A stretch of DNA of 64,000 nucleotides from Streptomyces sp. NBC_01197 (lineage in GTDB: Bacteria > Actinomycetota > Actinomycetes > Streptomycetales > Streptomycetaceae): NCBI RefSeq assembly GCF_036010505.1, contig NZ_CP108569.1, positions 6,234,501 through 6,298,500 on the forward strand, in the 5' to 3' direction. Each line of letters opens with the position of its first letter. Within the stretch, counting starts at the first letter, position 1. Under the pieces are notes generated by a model, which ran no database searches, was not told the DNA's origin, and saw only the letters and a list, made by a program, of their open reading frames with translations. Positions 41,026 to 49,749 of this stretch are shown one piece after another. Position numbers and translations under genes: made by a program.

Positions 41026-43803
41026 ATGCGACGACGCACCGGAAAGCTCAGAACCGCCATCGCCGTAGCGGTGTTCGCACTCGGCGCCGGCCTCATCACA
41101 CCCGCCCCGCAGGCGACCGCCTCGGCCGCGGACCCCGTCACCGACTACTGCAAGAGCCAGTGCAACGACATCCTGCCGCCAGGCGAGAACGGCAACGCCA
41201 CCCTCGCCCAGATCCTCGCGCACCGTGCGCTGGGCACCCGTCCCGAACACAGCGCCGACCAGCTCGGACCGTACGACGCGCTGCCCGCCGGGGCCCCTTC
41301 GCTCACCGACTCCACCCTCAACAAGTTCTTCAACGACGCCTCGTTCGGCGTCCCCGACGACCAGGTCGCCTCGGTCACCAAGCCGCGCGACGACGTCAGC
41401 ATCACCCGGGACAAGAAGACCGGCGTGCCCCACATCAAGGGGACCACGCGCTACGGAACCGAGTTCGGCGCCGGATACGCGGCGGGCCAGGACCGGCTCT
41501 GGCTGATGGACCTCTTCCGGCACATCGGCCGCGGCGAGCTCACCTCCTTCGCCGGCGGCGCGCCCGCCAACCAGGGCCTGGAGCAGGAGTTCTGGCCGAT
41601 GGCGCCGTACACCGAACAGGACCTCCAGGACCAGGCCGACCGGATAGCGGCCCAGGGCCCGCGCGGCAAGCAGGCCATGGACGACGCGCAGGCGTACGTC
41701 GACGGCATCAACGCCTACCGGCAGAAGTCGAAGGACGGCCGCTACTTCCCCGGCGAGTACGTCCTCACCGGGAAGATCAACGCGATCACCAACGCCGGTG
41801 AGATCGAACCGTTCAAGATCACCGACATGATCGCGCTCGCCTCGGTCGTCGGCGGGCTCTTCGGCGGCGGTGGTGGCGGCGAGGTCCAGGCCGCGCTGTC
41901 GCTGCTCTCGGCCCAGCAGAAGTACGGCGTCACCGAGGGCAGCAAGGTCTGGGAGTCGTTCCGGGAGCGCAATGACCCGGAGGCGACCCTCACCGTCCAC
42001 GACGGCACCAGCTTCCCGTACGCGGACAAACCCGCGGACCCCAAGGGCACCGCGATGCCGGACCCGGGCTCGGTGAAGGCCGAACCGCTGGTATACGACC
42101 GGACCGGCGGCGCCAGGACCGCGGCGAAGACCCCGGTCAAGGCTCCGGAGAAACTCAAGCCCATGCAGGGGATGTACGACAAGGGGGTGCTGCCCGCCGA
42201 CCTGTTCAGCAGCAAGAAGGGCATGTCCAACGCCCTCGTCGTCTCGGGGCAGCACACCGCGAGCGGAAACCCCGTCGCCGTGTTCGGCCCGCAGACCGGG
42301 TACTTCCTGCCCCAGCTGCTGATGCTCCAGGAACTCCAGGGGCCCGGCATCAGCGCCCGCGGTGTCTCCTTCGCCGGTGTCGGCATGTACATCCAGCTGG
42401 GCCGCGGCCAGGACTACGCGTGGAGCGCCACGTCGGCGGGCCAGGACATCACCGACACCTACGCCGTGGAACTCTGCCAGGACGACACGCACTACCTCTT
42501 CCGGGGCGTCTGCACCCCGATGGAGAAGATGGAGCGGACCAACTCCTGGACGCCCACCGTCGCCGACTCCACAGCGGCCGGCTCCTACCGGATGCAGGTC
42601 TACCGCACCAAGTACGGCATCGTGACGCACCGCGCGACCGTCGGCGGCAAACCCGTCGCCTACACCTCGCTGCGCAGTACGTACGGCCATGAGGCCGACT
42701 CGATAGTCGGCTTCGAGATGATGAACGACCCCGGGTACGTGAAGGACGCCAAGACCTTCCAGCAGGCGGCCGGCCACATCGGCTACACCTTCAACTGGTT
42801 CTACGCCGACTCCCGCCAGGCCGCCTACTTCAACAGCGGTATGAACCCGGTGCGCGCGGCCGGGGTGGACGCCTCGCTGCCGGTCAAGGCCGAACCGGCC
42901 TACGAGTGGAAGGGCTTCGACCCCGACCACCACACCACCGACGTGACCCCGGCCACCGAGCACCCGCAGTCCGTGGGCCAGGACTACTACGTCTCCTGGA
43001 ACAACAAACAGGCCAAGGACTACTCATCCGCCGGGTTCGGAAACGGCTCGGTGCACCGGGTCGACCTGCTCGGCGACCGGGTGGCGAAACTCGTCGCCAA
43101 GGGCGGTGTCACCCGTGCCGCACTGACCCGTGCCATGGCCGAGGCGGCCGTCACCGATCTGCGCGGCGAGGACGTCCTGCCCGAACTGCTCGACGTCGTA
43201 CGGAGCAAGCCGGTCACCGACCCGGCGGAGGCCAAGGCCGTCGAGCAGCTGGAGGCATGGGTGGCCGACGGCGCCCAGCGCAAGGAGAACGCCCAGAGCT
43301 CGCACGTCTACACCCACCCGGACGCCGTGCGGATCATGGACGCCTGGTGGCCGCTGCTGGTGGAGGCCGAGTTCAAGCCGGGGCTCGGTGACGACCTCTA
43401 CTCGGCGCTCACCGCCAACCTCTCCATCGACGAGTCGCCGTCGGCGGGCCACGGGCCCACCGGTGCCCACGCCGGATCCGCCTTCCAGTACGGCTGGTGG
43501 AGCTATGTCGACAAGGACATCCGTACGGTCCTGGGGCGCCCGGTGCAGGGCAAGCTGGGCAAGACGTACTGCGGTGGGGGAGACCTGAGCGCCTGCCGCG
43601 ACGCACTGCTCTCGACCCTGGGCCGCGCCGCGGCCAAGACCCCGGCGCAGGTATACACCGGCGACGACAGCTGCGCCGCCGGTGACCAGTGGTGCTCGGA
43701 CGCGATCATCCACCGGCCGCTGGGCGGGCTCAAGTTCTGGCCCATCCAGTGGCAGAACCGGCCCACGTACCAGCAGGTCGTGGAATTCCCCTCGCACCGG
43801 TAG
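41026..43803 (+). CDS. Secreted penicillin acylase-family Ntn hydrolase
   Basis: A 925-residue preproenzyme; ATG 41026 follows TCAGGAGC. A Sec signal (RRRTGKLRTAIAVAVFALGAG, ASA cleavage) is followed by the alpha-chain region with VPHIKGTTRYGTEFGAGYAAGQDRLW. The beta chain starts at the autocatalytic Ser in KGMSNALVVSG, which becomes the N-terminal nucleophile; GNPVAVFGPQTGYFLPQLL and GVGMYIQLGRGQDYAWSATS follow. A glycine-rich loop GGLFGGGGGGEVQA interrupts the alpha chain. Family members cleave amide side chains of beta-lactams, echinocandin-like lipopeptides and acyl-homoserine lactones. Here the substrate is unknown; an extracellular acylase or quorum-quenching role is possible. Confidence 0.9.
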   Translation: MRRRTGKLRTAIAVAVFALGAGLITPAPQATASAADPVTDYCKSQCNDILPPGENGNATLAQILAHRALGTRPEHSADQLGPYDALPAGAPSLTDSTLNKFFNDASFGVPDDQVASVTKPRDDVSITRDKKTGVPHIKGTTRYGTEFGAGYAAGQDRLWLMDLFRHIGRGELTSFAGGAPANQGLEQEFWPMAPYTEQDLQDQADRIAAQGPRGKQAMDDAQAYVDGINAYRQKSKDGRYFPGEYVLTGKINAITNAGEIEPFKITDMIALASVVGGLFGGGGGGEVQAALSLLSAQQKYGVTEGSKVWESFRERNDPEATLTVHDGTSFPYADKPADPKGTAMPDPGSVKAEPLVYDRTGGARTAAKTPVKAPEKLKPMQGMYDKGVLPADLFSSKKGMSNALVVSGQHTASGNPVAVFGPQTGYFLPQLLMLQELQGPGISARGVSFAGVGMYIQLGRGQDYAWSATSAGQDITDTYAVELCQDDTHYLFRGVCTPMEKMERTNSWTPTVADSTAAGSYRMQVYRTKYGIVTHRATVGGKPVAYTSLRSTYGHEADSIVGFEMMNDPGYVKDAKTFQQAAGHIGYTFNWFYADSRQAAYFNSGMNPVRAAGVDASLPVKAEPAYEWKGFDPDHHTTDVTPATEHPQSVGQDYYVSWNNKQAKDYSSAGFGNGSVHRVDLLGDRVAKLVAKGGVTRAALTRAMAEAAVTDLRGEDVLPELLDVVRSKPVTDPAEAKAVEQLEAWVADGAQRKENAQSSHVYTHPDAVRIMDAWWPLLVEAEFKPGLGDDLYSALTANLSIDESPSAGHGPTGAHAGSAFQYGWWSYVDKDIRTVLGRPVQGKLGKTYCGGGDLSACRDALLSTLGRAAAKTPAQVYTGDDSCAAGDQWCSDAIIHRPLGGLKFWPIQWQNRPTYQQVVEFPSHR

Positions 43804-43822
43804 ACGGAGCAGGGGTACGGGG

Positions 43823-43860
43823 CCGCGGGCCGGAACGGGTAACTCCGTTCCGGCCCGCGG
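43823..43860. terminator. Bidirectional terminator with 16-bp stem
   Basis: A perfect 16-bp stem (43823-43838 with 43845-43860) and 6-nt loop GTAACT separate the convergent acylase and NamZ-like genes. Confidence 0.9.
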
Positions 43861-43867
43861 CGGTTGT

Positions 43868-45118
43868 TCAGCGGTACGTCAGATACCGTTCGCGGACGGC
43901 CCGGAAGGCGGCGAGTTCGCCCTGCCAGGCCGCCACCACCTCGTCCGTGTCCGCGCCCTTGTCGATCATGGTGCGGACCTGCGCGGACCCGGTCAGCTTG
44001 TCGATCCAGTCGTCGGATCGCCAGGCGAAACCGGACCAGACGCGCTTCGCCGTCACCAGCAGCCCGATGGCGGTCCGTACCGGGTCGAACGCCGAACGGT
44101 CCTGGACATGGAGCTGCACACCGCCCGCGGTCTTCCCCTCGAACTTGGAGAACACCGGCGCGAAGTACGCCTCGCGGAAGACGACCCCCGGCAGTTCGAG
44201 CGCGTTGGCCGCCTCGGCCCACCGCCGGTCGATCCCCTCGGCCCCCAGCAGCTCGAACGGCCTGGTGGTGCCCCGGCCCTCGGAGAGGTTCGTCCCCTCG
44301 AACAGGCAGGTCCCCGAGTAGACGAGCGCTGTGTCGGGCGTCGGCATGTTCGGGCTCGGCGGCACCCAGGGCAGCCCCGTCGCGTCGAAGAAGTCGCCGC
44401 GCCGCCAGCCGGACATCCGTACGGTCTCCAACTCGACCGGCTTCGGAAGGAATTCACCGTTGAAGAGCCGTGCCAGTTCCGTCACCGTCATTCCGTGCGC
44501 CTGGGAGACGGGCTGCCGCCCGACGAAGGTCGCGAACTCCTTGTGCAGCACCGGACCGAGCGCGGCCCGCCCGGTGACCGGGTTCGGCCGGTCCAGCACC
44601 ACGAAGCGCAGGCCCGCCATCGCCGCGGCCTCCATGCAGTCGTACAGCGTCCAGATGTACGTGTAGAAGCGGGCCCCCACGTCCTGGATGTCGAAGACCA
44701 CCGTGTCCACACCGGACTTGGTGAAGACGTCCGCGAGGGGCTGCCCGCTCCTGGTGTACGTGTCGTACACCGGCAGCCCGGTCGCCGGGTCGTCGTACCG
44801 CCCCTCCGAACCGCCCGCCTGCGCCGTGCCGCGGAACCCGTGCTCCGGGCCGAAGACGGCGGTGAGGTTCACGTTCCGGTCGGCGTGCATGACATCGACG
44901 ATGTGCTGGACGTCCTGGGTGACCCCGGTCGGGTTGGTGACGATCCCGACGCGTTCCCCGTGGAGGAGGCCGTACCCGTCGGCGGCCAGCCGGTCGAATC
45001 CGGTACTCACCCGGGCGCGCTTCCCGTGCGCGGCGGCCGGCCGGGCCGCGGCCCCCACGGCTCCCAGCGCACCCACCGCCCCGCTCGCGGCCAGCAGTCC
45101 CCGTCTGGACAGGTTCAT
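43868..45118 (-). CDS. namZ: Exported DUF1343 / NamZ-type exo-beta-N-acetylmuramidase
   Basis: A 416-residue protein from ATG 45118, with GGAGGT 7 bp upstream. It has a twin-arginine-like signal (SRRGLLAASGAVGALGAVGA, cleavage after AAA/AHG). DUF1343 blocks: GERVGIVTNPTGVTQDVQHI, FGPEHGFRGTAQAG, PVYDTYTRSGQPLADVF, FDIQDVGARFYTYIWTLYDC, DRPNPVTGR, AHGMTVTELARLFNGE and GTNLSEGRGTTRPFELLG. NamZ releases terminal N-acetylmuramic acid from peptidoglycan fragments, a cell-wall recycling step. It probably acts outside the membrane after Tat export. Confidence 0.85.
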   Translation of the reverse strand: MNLSRRGLLAASGAVGALGAVGAAARPAAAHGKRARVSTGFDRLAADGYGLLHGERVGIVTNPTGVTQDVQHIVDVMHADRNVNLTAVFGPEHGFRGTAQAGGSEGRYDDPATGLPVYDTYTRSGQPLADVFTKSGVDTVVFDIQDVGARFYTYIWTLYDCMEAAAMAGLRFVVLDRPNPVTGRAALGPVLHKEFATFVGRQPVSQAHGMTVTELARLFNGEFLPKPVELETVRMSGWRRGDFFDATGLPWVPPSPNMPTPDTALVYSGTCLFEGTNLSEGRGTTRPFELLGAEGIDRRWAEAANALELPGVVFREAYFAPVFSKFEGKTAGGVQLHVQDRSAFDPVRTAIGLLVTAKRVWSGFAWRSDDWIDKLTGSAQVRTMIDKGADTDEVVAAWQGELAAFRAVRERYLTYR

Positions 45119-45186
45119 CGGGCTACCTCCATGATCTCGCCGAGTGTCATGGCCACGCAGGCTAACTCTCGCCCCTTCCCCTGCAA

Positions 45187-45206
45187 CATACCGACTGGTT
45201 AGTCTG
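45187..45206. promoter_or_regulatory. TetR-type operator before the SDR/AMP-ligase operon
   Basis: CATACCGACTGGT (45187-45199) followed by TAGTCTG, 30 bp before the SDR start. The same 13-mer occurs on the other strand at 50868-50880, in front of the ACAD11-type kinase and quinone-oxidoreductase genes. Confidence 0.6.
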
Positions 45207-45236
45207 CTCGTGCATTCAACGGAGAGGCAGGTCCTG

Positions 45237-45998
45237 ATGGGTACGGTCGAGGGCGCGGGTGTAGTGGTCACAGGGGCGGGCGGCGGTATCGGCGCGGCGC
45301 TGGCCCGGAGGTTCGCCGCGGAGGGGGCGCGTGTCGTCGTGAACGACCTGGACGGCGACAAGGCCCGTGCGGTGGCCGAGGGGATCGGCGCGACCGCGGT
45401 GCCGGGCGACGCGTCGACGATCGTGGACGCCGCCCGTGAAGCCCTCGGCGGACGCGTCGACGTCTACTGCGCCAACGCCGGTCTCGGCTCACCCGGCGAC
45501 CCCTTCGCCGACGAGGGGGTGTGGGCCGCCGCCTGGGACGTCAACGTGATGGCCCATGTCCGCGCCGCCCGCGCGCTGCTGCCCGACTGGCTGGAGCGCG
45601 GGGAGGGCCGGTTCGTCTCCACCGTGTCCGCCGCCGGGCTGCTCACCATGATCGGCGCGGCGCCGTACAGCGTCACCAAGCACGGCGCGCTCGCCTTCGC
45701 CGAATGGCTCTCGCTCACGTACCGCCACCGCGGGCTGAAGGTCCACGCGATCTGCCCGCAGGGCGTACGGACCGACATGCTCACCTCGGCGGGGTCCGCG
45801 GGTGAACTGGTGCTCGCGCCGACGGCCATCGAGCCCGACGACGTCGCCGACGCGCTCTTCGCCGCCATCGCCGCCGACCGGTTCCTGGTGCTGCCGCACC
45901 CTGAGGTCGCCGGGTACTACCAGGCGCGGGCCGCGGAGCCCGACCGGTGGATCGGCGGGATGAACCACCTTCAGCAGAAGTGGGAGGCCGGGCGGTGA
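45237..45998 (+). CDS. Short-chain dehydrogenase/reductase
   Basis: A 253-residue SDR; ATG 45237 has GGAGAGG upstream. The cofactor loop is TGAGGGIGAALARRFAAEGA (NAD(P)), then NDLDGDK, the CANAGLG turn, and the catalytic SYK set with Ser in STVSAAG and Tyr-x3-Lys in PYSVTKHG. It oxidises or reduces a hydroxyl/keto group, probably on an acyl substrate since the next gene is an acyl-CoA synthetase. GTGA overlap couples the two. A TetR operator lies 30 bp upstream. Confidence 0.9.
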   Translation: MGTVEGAGVVVTGAGGGIGAALARRFAAEGARVVVNDLDGDKARAVAEGIGATAVPGDASTIVDAAREALGGRVDVYCANAGLGSPGDPFADEGVWAAAWDVNVMAHVRAARALLPDWLERGEGRFVSTVSAAGLLTMIGAAPYSVTKHGALAFAEWLSLTYRHRGLKVHAICPQGVRTDMLTSAGSAGELVLAPTAIEPDDVADALFAAIAADRFLVLPHPEVAGYYQARAAEPDRWIGGMNHLQQKWEAGR

Positions 45999-47665
45999 GC
46001 ACCTCGATCTACGCCGCCAAGCCCTGGCTCGGCCTGCTCAGCGAGGCCCAGCGCCGCCCGGTGCACCCGCAGCCGAGTGTGGTGCACGCCTTCCGTGACG
46101 CCGTGGCCCGCGCACCCGAACACCCCGCCCTCGCCTACTTCGACGGGCGGCTCACCTACCGCGAGACCGACACGCTCTCCGACTCGGTCGCAGGACACCT
46201 CGCCGCCCGGGGCGTGGGCCGCGGTGACCGGGTCGCGGTCATGCTGCAGAACTCGCCGCACTTCGTGCTGGCGCTGCTCGGCGCCTGGAAAGCGGGCGCC
46301 ACGGTCGTACCGCTCAATCCGATGTACAAATCGGCGGAGGTCGGCCACGCCCTGCGGGACGCCGGCGTCACGGTACTGGTCTGCTCCGACCGTGCCTGGG
46401 AGACGTATCTGCGGGAGGCCTCCCGCGCAGCAGGCTCCCCGCTGCGGTTCGCGCTGACCGCCTGCGAACGTGATCTGCAGAGCCGCGACGACGAACGGGT
46501 CCTCGGCTTCGAGCGGCTCCCGTGCCCCGCCGACACCGACGATCTGGTGGCGGTCGCCCGGCAGGGGCTCCCGGCCCCGGCGGACCGCGACCCGCGCGCA
46601 ACCGACGTGGCGCTGATCAGCTATACGTCGGGCACCAGCGGGACTCCCAAGGGCGCGATGAACGCGCACGCCAACATCATGGTGAACGCCGAGCGCCAGC
46701 GCGCCGGCCACCCCGTCGCTGAGGGCTCGGCGTACTTCGCGCTCGCGCCGCTCTTCCACATCACCGGCATGGTCTGCGAACTCGCCGCGTGCGTCGCCAA
46801 CGCTGGCACTCTCGTCCTCGCCTACCGCTTCCACCCCGGAGTGGTCCTCGACGCGTTCGCCGAGCACCGTCCCGCGTACACCGTCGGCCCCTCCACGGCT
46901 TTCATGGCGCTCGCGGCCGACCCGTCGGTCACCCCGGACCACTTCGCCTCCTTCAAGGTGATCTCGTCGGGCGGCGCACCGCTGCCGCCCGCGCTGGTGG
47001 AGGGCTTCCGCGAGCGGTTCGGCCCGTACATCCGCAACGGCTACGGGCTCACCGAGTGCACCGCCCCGTGCGCCTCGGTGCCGCCCGAGCGGGAGGCCCC
47101 GGTCGATCCGGTCTCGGGCACGCTCTCGGTCGGTGTGCCGGGGCCCGACACCGTGGTGAGGATCGTGGACGCCAACGGCGACGAGGTGCCCTTCGGGGAG
47201 CAGGGCGAGATCGTGGTGAGCGGGCCGCAGGTGGTCTCCGGCTATTGGGAGCGCCCGGAAGCCACCGCCGACACGTTCCCCGGCGGCGAGCTGCGCACCG
47301 GGGACATCGGCTTCATGGACCGGTACGGCTGGCTCTATGTCGTGGACCGGATGAAGGACATGATCAACGCCTCCGGTTTCAAGGTGTGGCCGCGCGAGGT
47401 CGAGGACGTCCTCTACACCCACCCCGCCGTACGGGAGGCCGCCGTGATCGGGGTCCCCGACCCCTACCGGGGCGAGACGGTCAAGGCGTATGTGAGCCTG
47501 CGGCCCACGGCGTCCGGGGCCGCGGCGACACCGGAGGAGCTGGCCGCCTACTGCAAGGAGCGGCTCGCCGCGTACAAGTACCCGCGCGAGGTCGAGATCC
47601 TGCCCGAGCTGCCGAAGACAACCAGTGGGAAGATCCTCAGACGGGAACTGCGTTCCCCCCAGTGA
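45995..47665 (+). CDS. AMP-dependent acyl-CoA synthetase/ligase
   Basis: A 556-residue ANL-superfamily enzyme, GTG start at 45995 inside the SDR stop, GGGAGG upstream. Motifs: A3 phosphate loop YTSGTSGTPKGAM, A5 NGYGLTECTAP, A7 ELRTGDIGFMDRYGWLYVVD, A8 hinge KDMINASGFKVWPREVE, and the A10 lysine in PKTTSGKILRREL. It activates a carboxylate with ATP and CoA; the pattern is that of long- or medium-chain fatty-acid ligases. The stop codon sits in an AGTGAGC repeat. Confidence 0.92.
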   Translation: MSTSIYAAKPWLGLLSEAQRRPVHPQPSVVHAFRDAVARAPEHPALAYFDGRLTYRETDTLSDSVAGHLAARGVGRGDRVAVMLQNSPHFVLALLGAWKAGATVVPLNPMYKSAEVGHALRDAGVTVLVCSDRAWETYLREASRAAGSPLRFALTACERDLQSRDDERVLGFERLPCPADTDDLVAVARQGLPAPADRDPRATDVALISYTSGTSGTPKGAMNAHANIMVNAERQRAGHPVAEGSAYFALAPLFHITGMVCELAACVANAGTLVLAYRFHPGVVLDAFAEHRPAYTVGPSTAFMALAADPSVTPDHFASFKVISSGGAPLPPALVEGFRERFGPYIRNGYGLTECTAPCASVPPEREAPVDPVSGTLSVGVPGPDTVVRIVDANGDEVPFGEQGEIVVSGPQVVSGYWERPEATADTFPGGELRTGDIGFMDRYGWLYVVDRMKDMINASGFKVWPREVEDVLYTHPAVREAAVIGVPDPYRGETVKAYVSLRPTASGAAATPEELAAYCKERLAAYKYPREVEILPELPKTTSGKILRRELRSPQ

Positions 47666-47688
47666 GCAGTGAGCAGTGAGCAGTGAAC
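47661..47688 (+). repeat. Tandem 7-bp repeat AGTGAGC across the AMP-ligase stop codon
   Basis: Three copies of AGTGAGC and one AGTGAAC run head to tail at 47661-47688; the first contains the TGA stop (47663-47665). Because the unit is 7 bp, the downstream copies put TGA in every frame. Confidence 0.7.
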
Positions 47689-47789
47689 GGCGCAGGATCT
47701 CCGGGCGCGCACAGCACACCTGTGCACAGCCCGCGCGTAACGGCCCGCACAGGCACAACGAGTTCAAGGACGGACGGAAGGTGGCGGCG

Positions 47790-48386
47790 ATGGCAGCCAG
47801 AACGACCGACGGGAACGGCGTCCCCGTCCCGCAGAGGCTGCTGGCCGCCGCCACCCGGCTGTTCGCCGAGCGCGGCTACGACCGGACCTCCGTTCAGGAG
47901 ATCGTCGAGGCGGCGGGGGTCACCAAGGGTGCCCTCTACCACTACTTCGGCTCCAAGGAGGATCTGCTCCAGGAGATCTACTCCCGGGTGCTGAGGCTCC
48001 AGCAGGAGCGGCTCGACGCGTACGCGGACGCCGACGCGCCCGTCGAGGAGCGGCTGCGCGAGGCCGCGGCGGACGTCGTCGTCACGACCATCGACAATCT
48101 GGACGACGCGTCGATCTTCTTCCGCTCCATGCACCAGCTGAGCCCCGAGAAGAACAAGCAGGTACGGCTGGAGCGGCGCCGCTACCACGAGCGCTTCCGG
48201 GCGCTCGTGGAGGAGGGCCAGCGAACCGGGGTGTTCTCGACGGCCACCCCCGCGGATCTGGTGGTCGACTACCACTTCGGGTCCGTGCACCATCTGTCGA
48301 CGTGGTACAGACCGGACGGCCCGCTGACCCCGCGCGAACTGGCCGAGCAGCTGGCCGATCTGCTGCTGAGGGCACTGCGGCCGTAA
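47790..48386 (+). CDS. TetR/AcrR-family regulator of the acyl-CoA regulon
   Basis: A 198-residue regulator from ATG 47790 (MAARTTDGNGVPVPQRLLAA); GTG 47781 is an alternative. Helix-turn-helix at about 18-60 (FAERGYDRTSVQEIVEAAGV, KGALYHYFGSKEDLLQEIYS). The C-terminal part (IDNLDDASIFFRSMHQLSPE, VRLERRRYHERFRALVEEGQ) is of the KstR2/TetR_C_33-like class that binds acyl-CoAs. It is third after the SDR and AMP-ligase genes and is the natural owner of the CATACCGACTGGT operators at 45187 and 50861. Confidence 0.88.
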   Translation: MAARTTDGNGVPVPQRLLAAATRLFAERGYDRTSVQEIVEAAGVTKGALYHYFGSKEDLLQEIYSRVLRLQQERLDAYADADAPVEERLREAAADVVVTTIDNLDDASIFFRSMHQLSPEKNKQVRLERRRYHERFRALVEEGQRTGVFSTATPADLVVDYHFGSVHHLSTWYRPDGPLTPRELAEQLADLLLRALRP

Positions 48387-48450
48387 CGGTGCGGCCGTAA
48401 CGGGTGCGCCGTAGCCGGTTGCCCTGGGCGGACGTGCCCCGGCTCCACCC

Positions 48451-48506
48451 GGCCCAGCCCGCCCCCGCCGGGGACGCACCGCGCCCCGGCCTGGGCGGGC
48501 TGGGCC
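48451..48506. terminator. Bidirectional terminator with nested stems
   Basis: A 14-bp outer stem (48451-48464 with 48493-48506) contains an inner CCGGGG/CCCCGG stem (48468-48473, 48484-48489). It lies between the convergent TetR and acyl-CoA dehydrogenase genes. Confidence 0.85.
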
Positions 48507-48527
48507 GCCCCCGCAATGTCCCGTCCG

Positions 48528-49742
48528 CTACAGGTACTTCTTCAGCTCGCGCCGAGCCAGGGACCGCTGATGCACTTCGTCCGGACCGTCGGCGAGCCTC
48601 AGTGTCCGTGCCCCGGCCCAGAGTTCGGCCAGCGGGAAGTCCTGGCTCACCCCGCCCGCGCCGTACAGCTGCACCGCGTTGTCGATGATGTCGATGACCG
48701 CGCGCGGCGTCGCGATCTTGATGGCCTGGATCTCCGTGTGCGCACCCCGGTTGCCCACCGTGTCCATCAGCCAGGCCGTCTTGAGCACCAGCAGCCGCAG
48801 CTGCTCCACGGTGACACGGGCGTCCGCGATCCAGTTCTGTACGACACCCTGCTGGGCCAGCGGCTTGCCGAACGCGGTGCGGGACACCGCCCGCCTGCAC
48901 ATCAGCTCGATGGCGCGCTCCGCCATACCGATCAGCCTCATGCAGTGGTGGATCCGGCCCGGCCCGAGGCGGGCCTGGGCGATGGCGAAACCGCCGCCCT
49001 CCTCACCGATCAGGTTCGACGCGGGAACGCGGACGTTGTCGAAAACCAGCTCGGCGTGGCCGCCGTGGGAGTGGTCCTCGTAGCCGTACACCTGCATGGC
49101 GCGGCGGACTTCGAGTCCCGGGGTGCCGCGCGGGACCAGGATCATCGACTGCTGGCGGCGGGCGTCGGCGCCGTCCGGGTCGGTCTTCCCCATCACGATG
49201 AAGATCTTGCAGTCGGGGTTCATCGCCCCGGAGATGTACCACTTGCGGCCGTTGATGACGTACTCGTCGCCCTCGCGCGTGATACGGGTCTCGATGTTCG
49301 TCGCGTCGGACGAGGCGACCTCCGGCTCCGTCATGGCGAAGCCCGACCTGATCTCACCGGCGAGCAGCGGCTCCAGCCACTGCTTCTTCTGCTGCTCGGT
49401 GGCGAACTGGAACAGCACCTCCATATTGCCCGTGTCGGGGGCCGCGCAGTTCAGCGCGGTGGGTGCCAGATGCGGTGAGCGCCCGGTGATCTCGGCCAGC
49501 GGCGCGTACTGAAGGTTGGTCAGCCCCGCGCCGTACTCCGCATCCGGCAGGAAGAGATTCCACAGGCCCTGGCGGCGCGCCTCGGCCTTCAGATCGCCGA
49601 CCACTGCCGGGGTGTCCCAGGGGGAGGCGAGTCGCGCGCGCTGTTCGTGGGCGACGGCCTCGGCGGGCAGGACGTGCTCGTCCATGAAGGCGAGGAGCTT
49701 GCCGCGCAGCTCTTCGGTGCGCGCGTCGAATGCGAAGTCCAT
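48528..49742 (-). CDS. Acyl-CoA dehydrogenase (ACAD10/11-like)
   Basis: A 404-residue flavoenzyme. Signature segments: DAEYGAGLTNLQYAPLAEIT, NCAAPDTGNMEVLFQFATEQ, the FAD loop FAMTEPEVASSDATNI, WYISGAMNPDCKIFIVMGKT, and ARTLRLADGPDEVHQRSLAR at the end, where the catalytic acid is replaced by the DGPDEVH arrangement typical of the ACAD10/11 branch. It is 7 bp downstream of a phosphotransferase-fold kinase gene; in mammals these two activities are fused in ACAD10/11, which handle 4-hydroxyacyl-CoAs. That pathway is therefore the leading guess. Confidence 0.9.
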   Translation of the reverse strand: MDFAFDARTEELRGKLLAFMDEHVLPAEAVAHEQRARLASPWDTPAVVGDLKAEARRQGLWNLFLPDAEYGAGLTNLQYAPLAEITGRSPHLAPTALNCAAPDTGNMEVLFQFATEQQKKQWLEPLLAGEIRSGFAMTEPEVASSDATNIETRITREGDEYVINGRKWYISGAMNPDCKIFIVMGKTDPDGADARRQQSMILVPRGTPGLEVRRAMQVYGYEDHSHGGHAELVFDNVRVPASNLIGEEGGGFAIAQARLGPGRIHHCMRLIGMAERAIELMCRRAVSRTAFGKPLAQQGVVQNWIADARVTVEQLRLLVLKTAWLMDTVGNRGAHTEIQAIKIATPRAVIDIIDNAVQLYGAGGVSQDFPLAELWAGARTLRLADGPDEVHQRSLARRELKKYL

Positions 49743-49749
49743 GGGGTGT

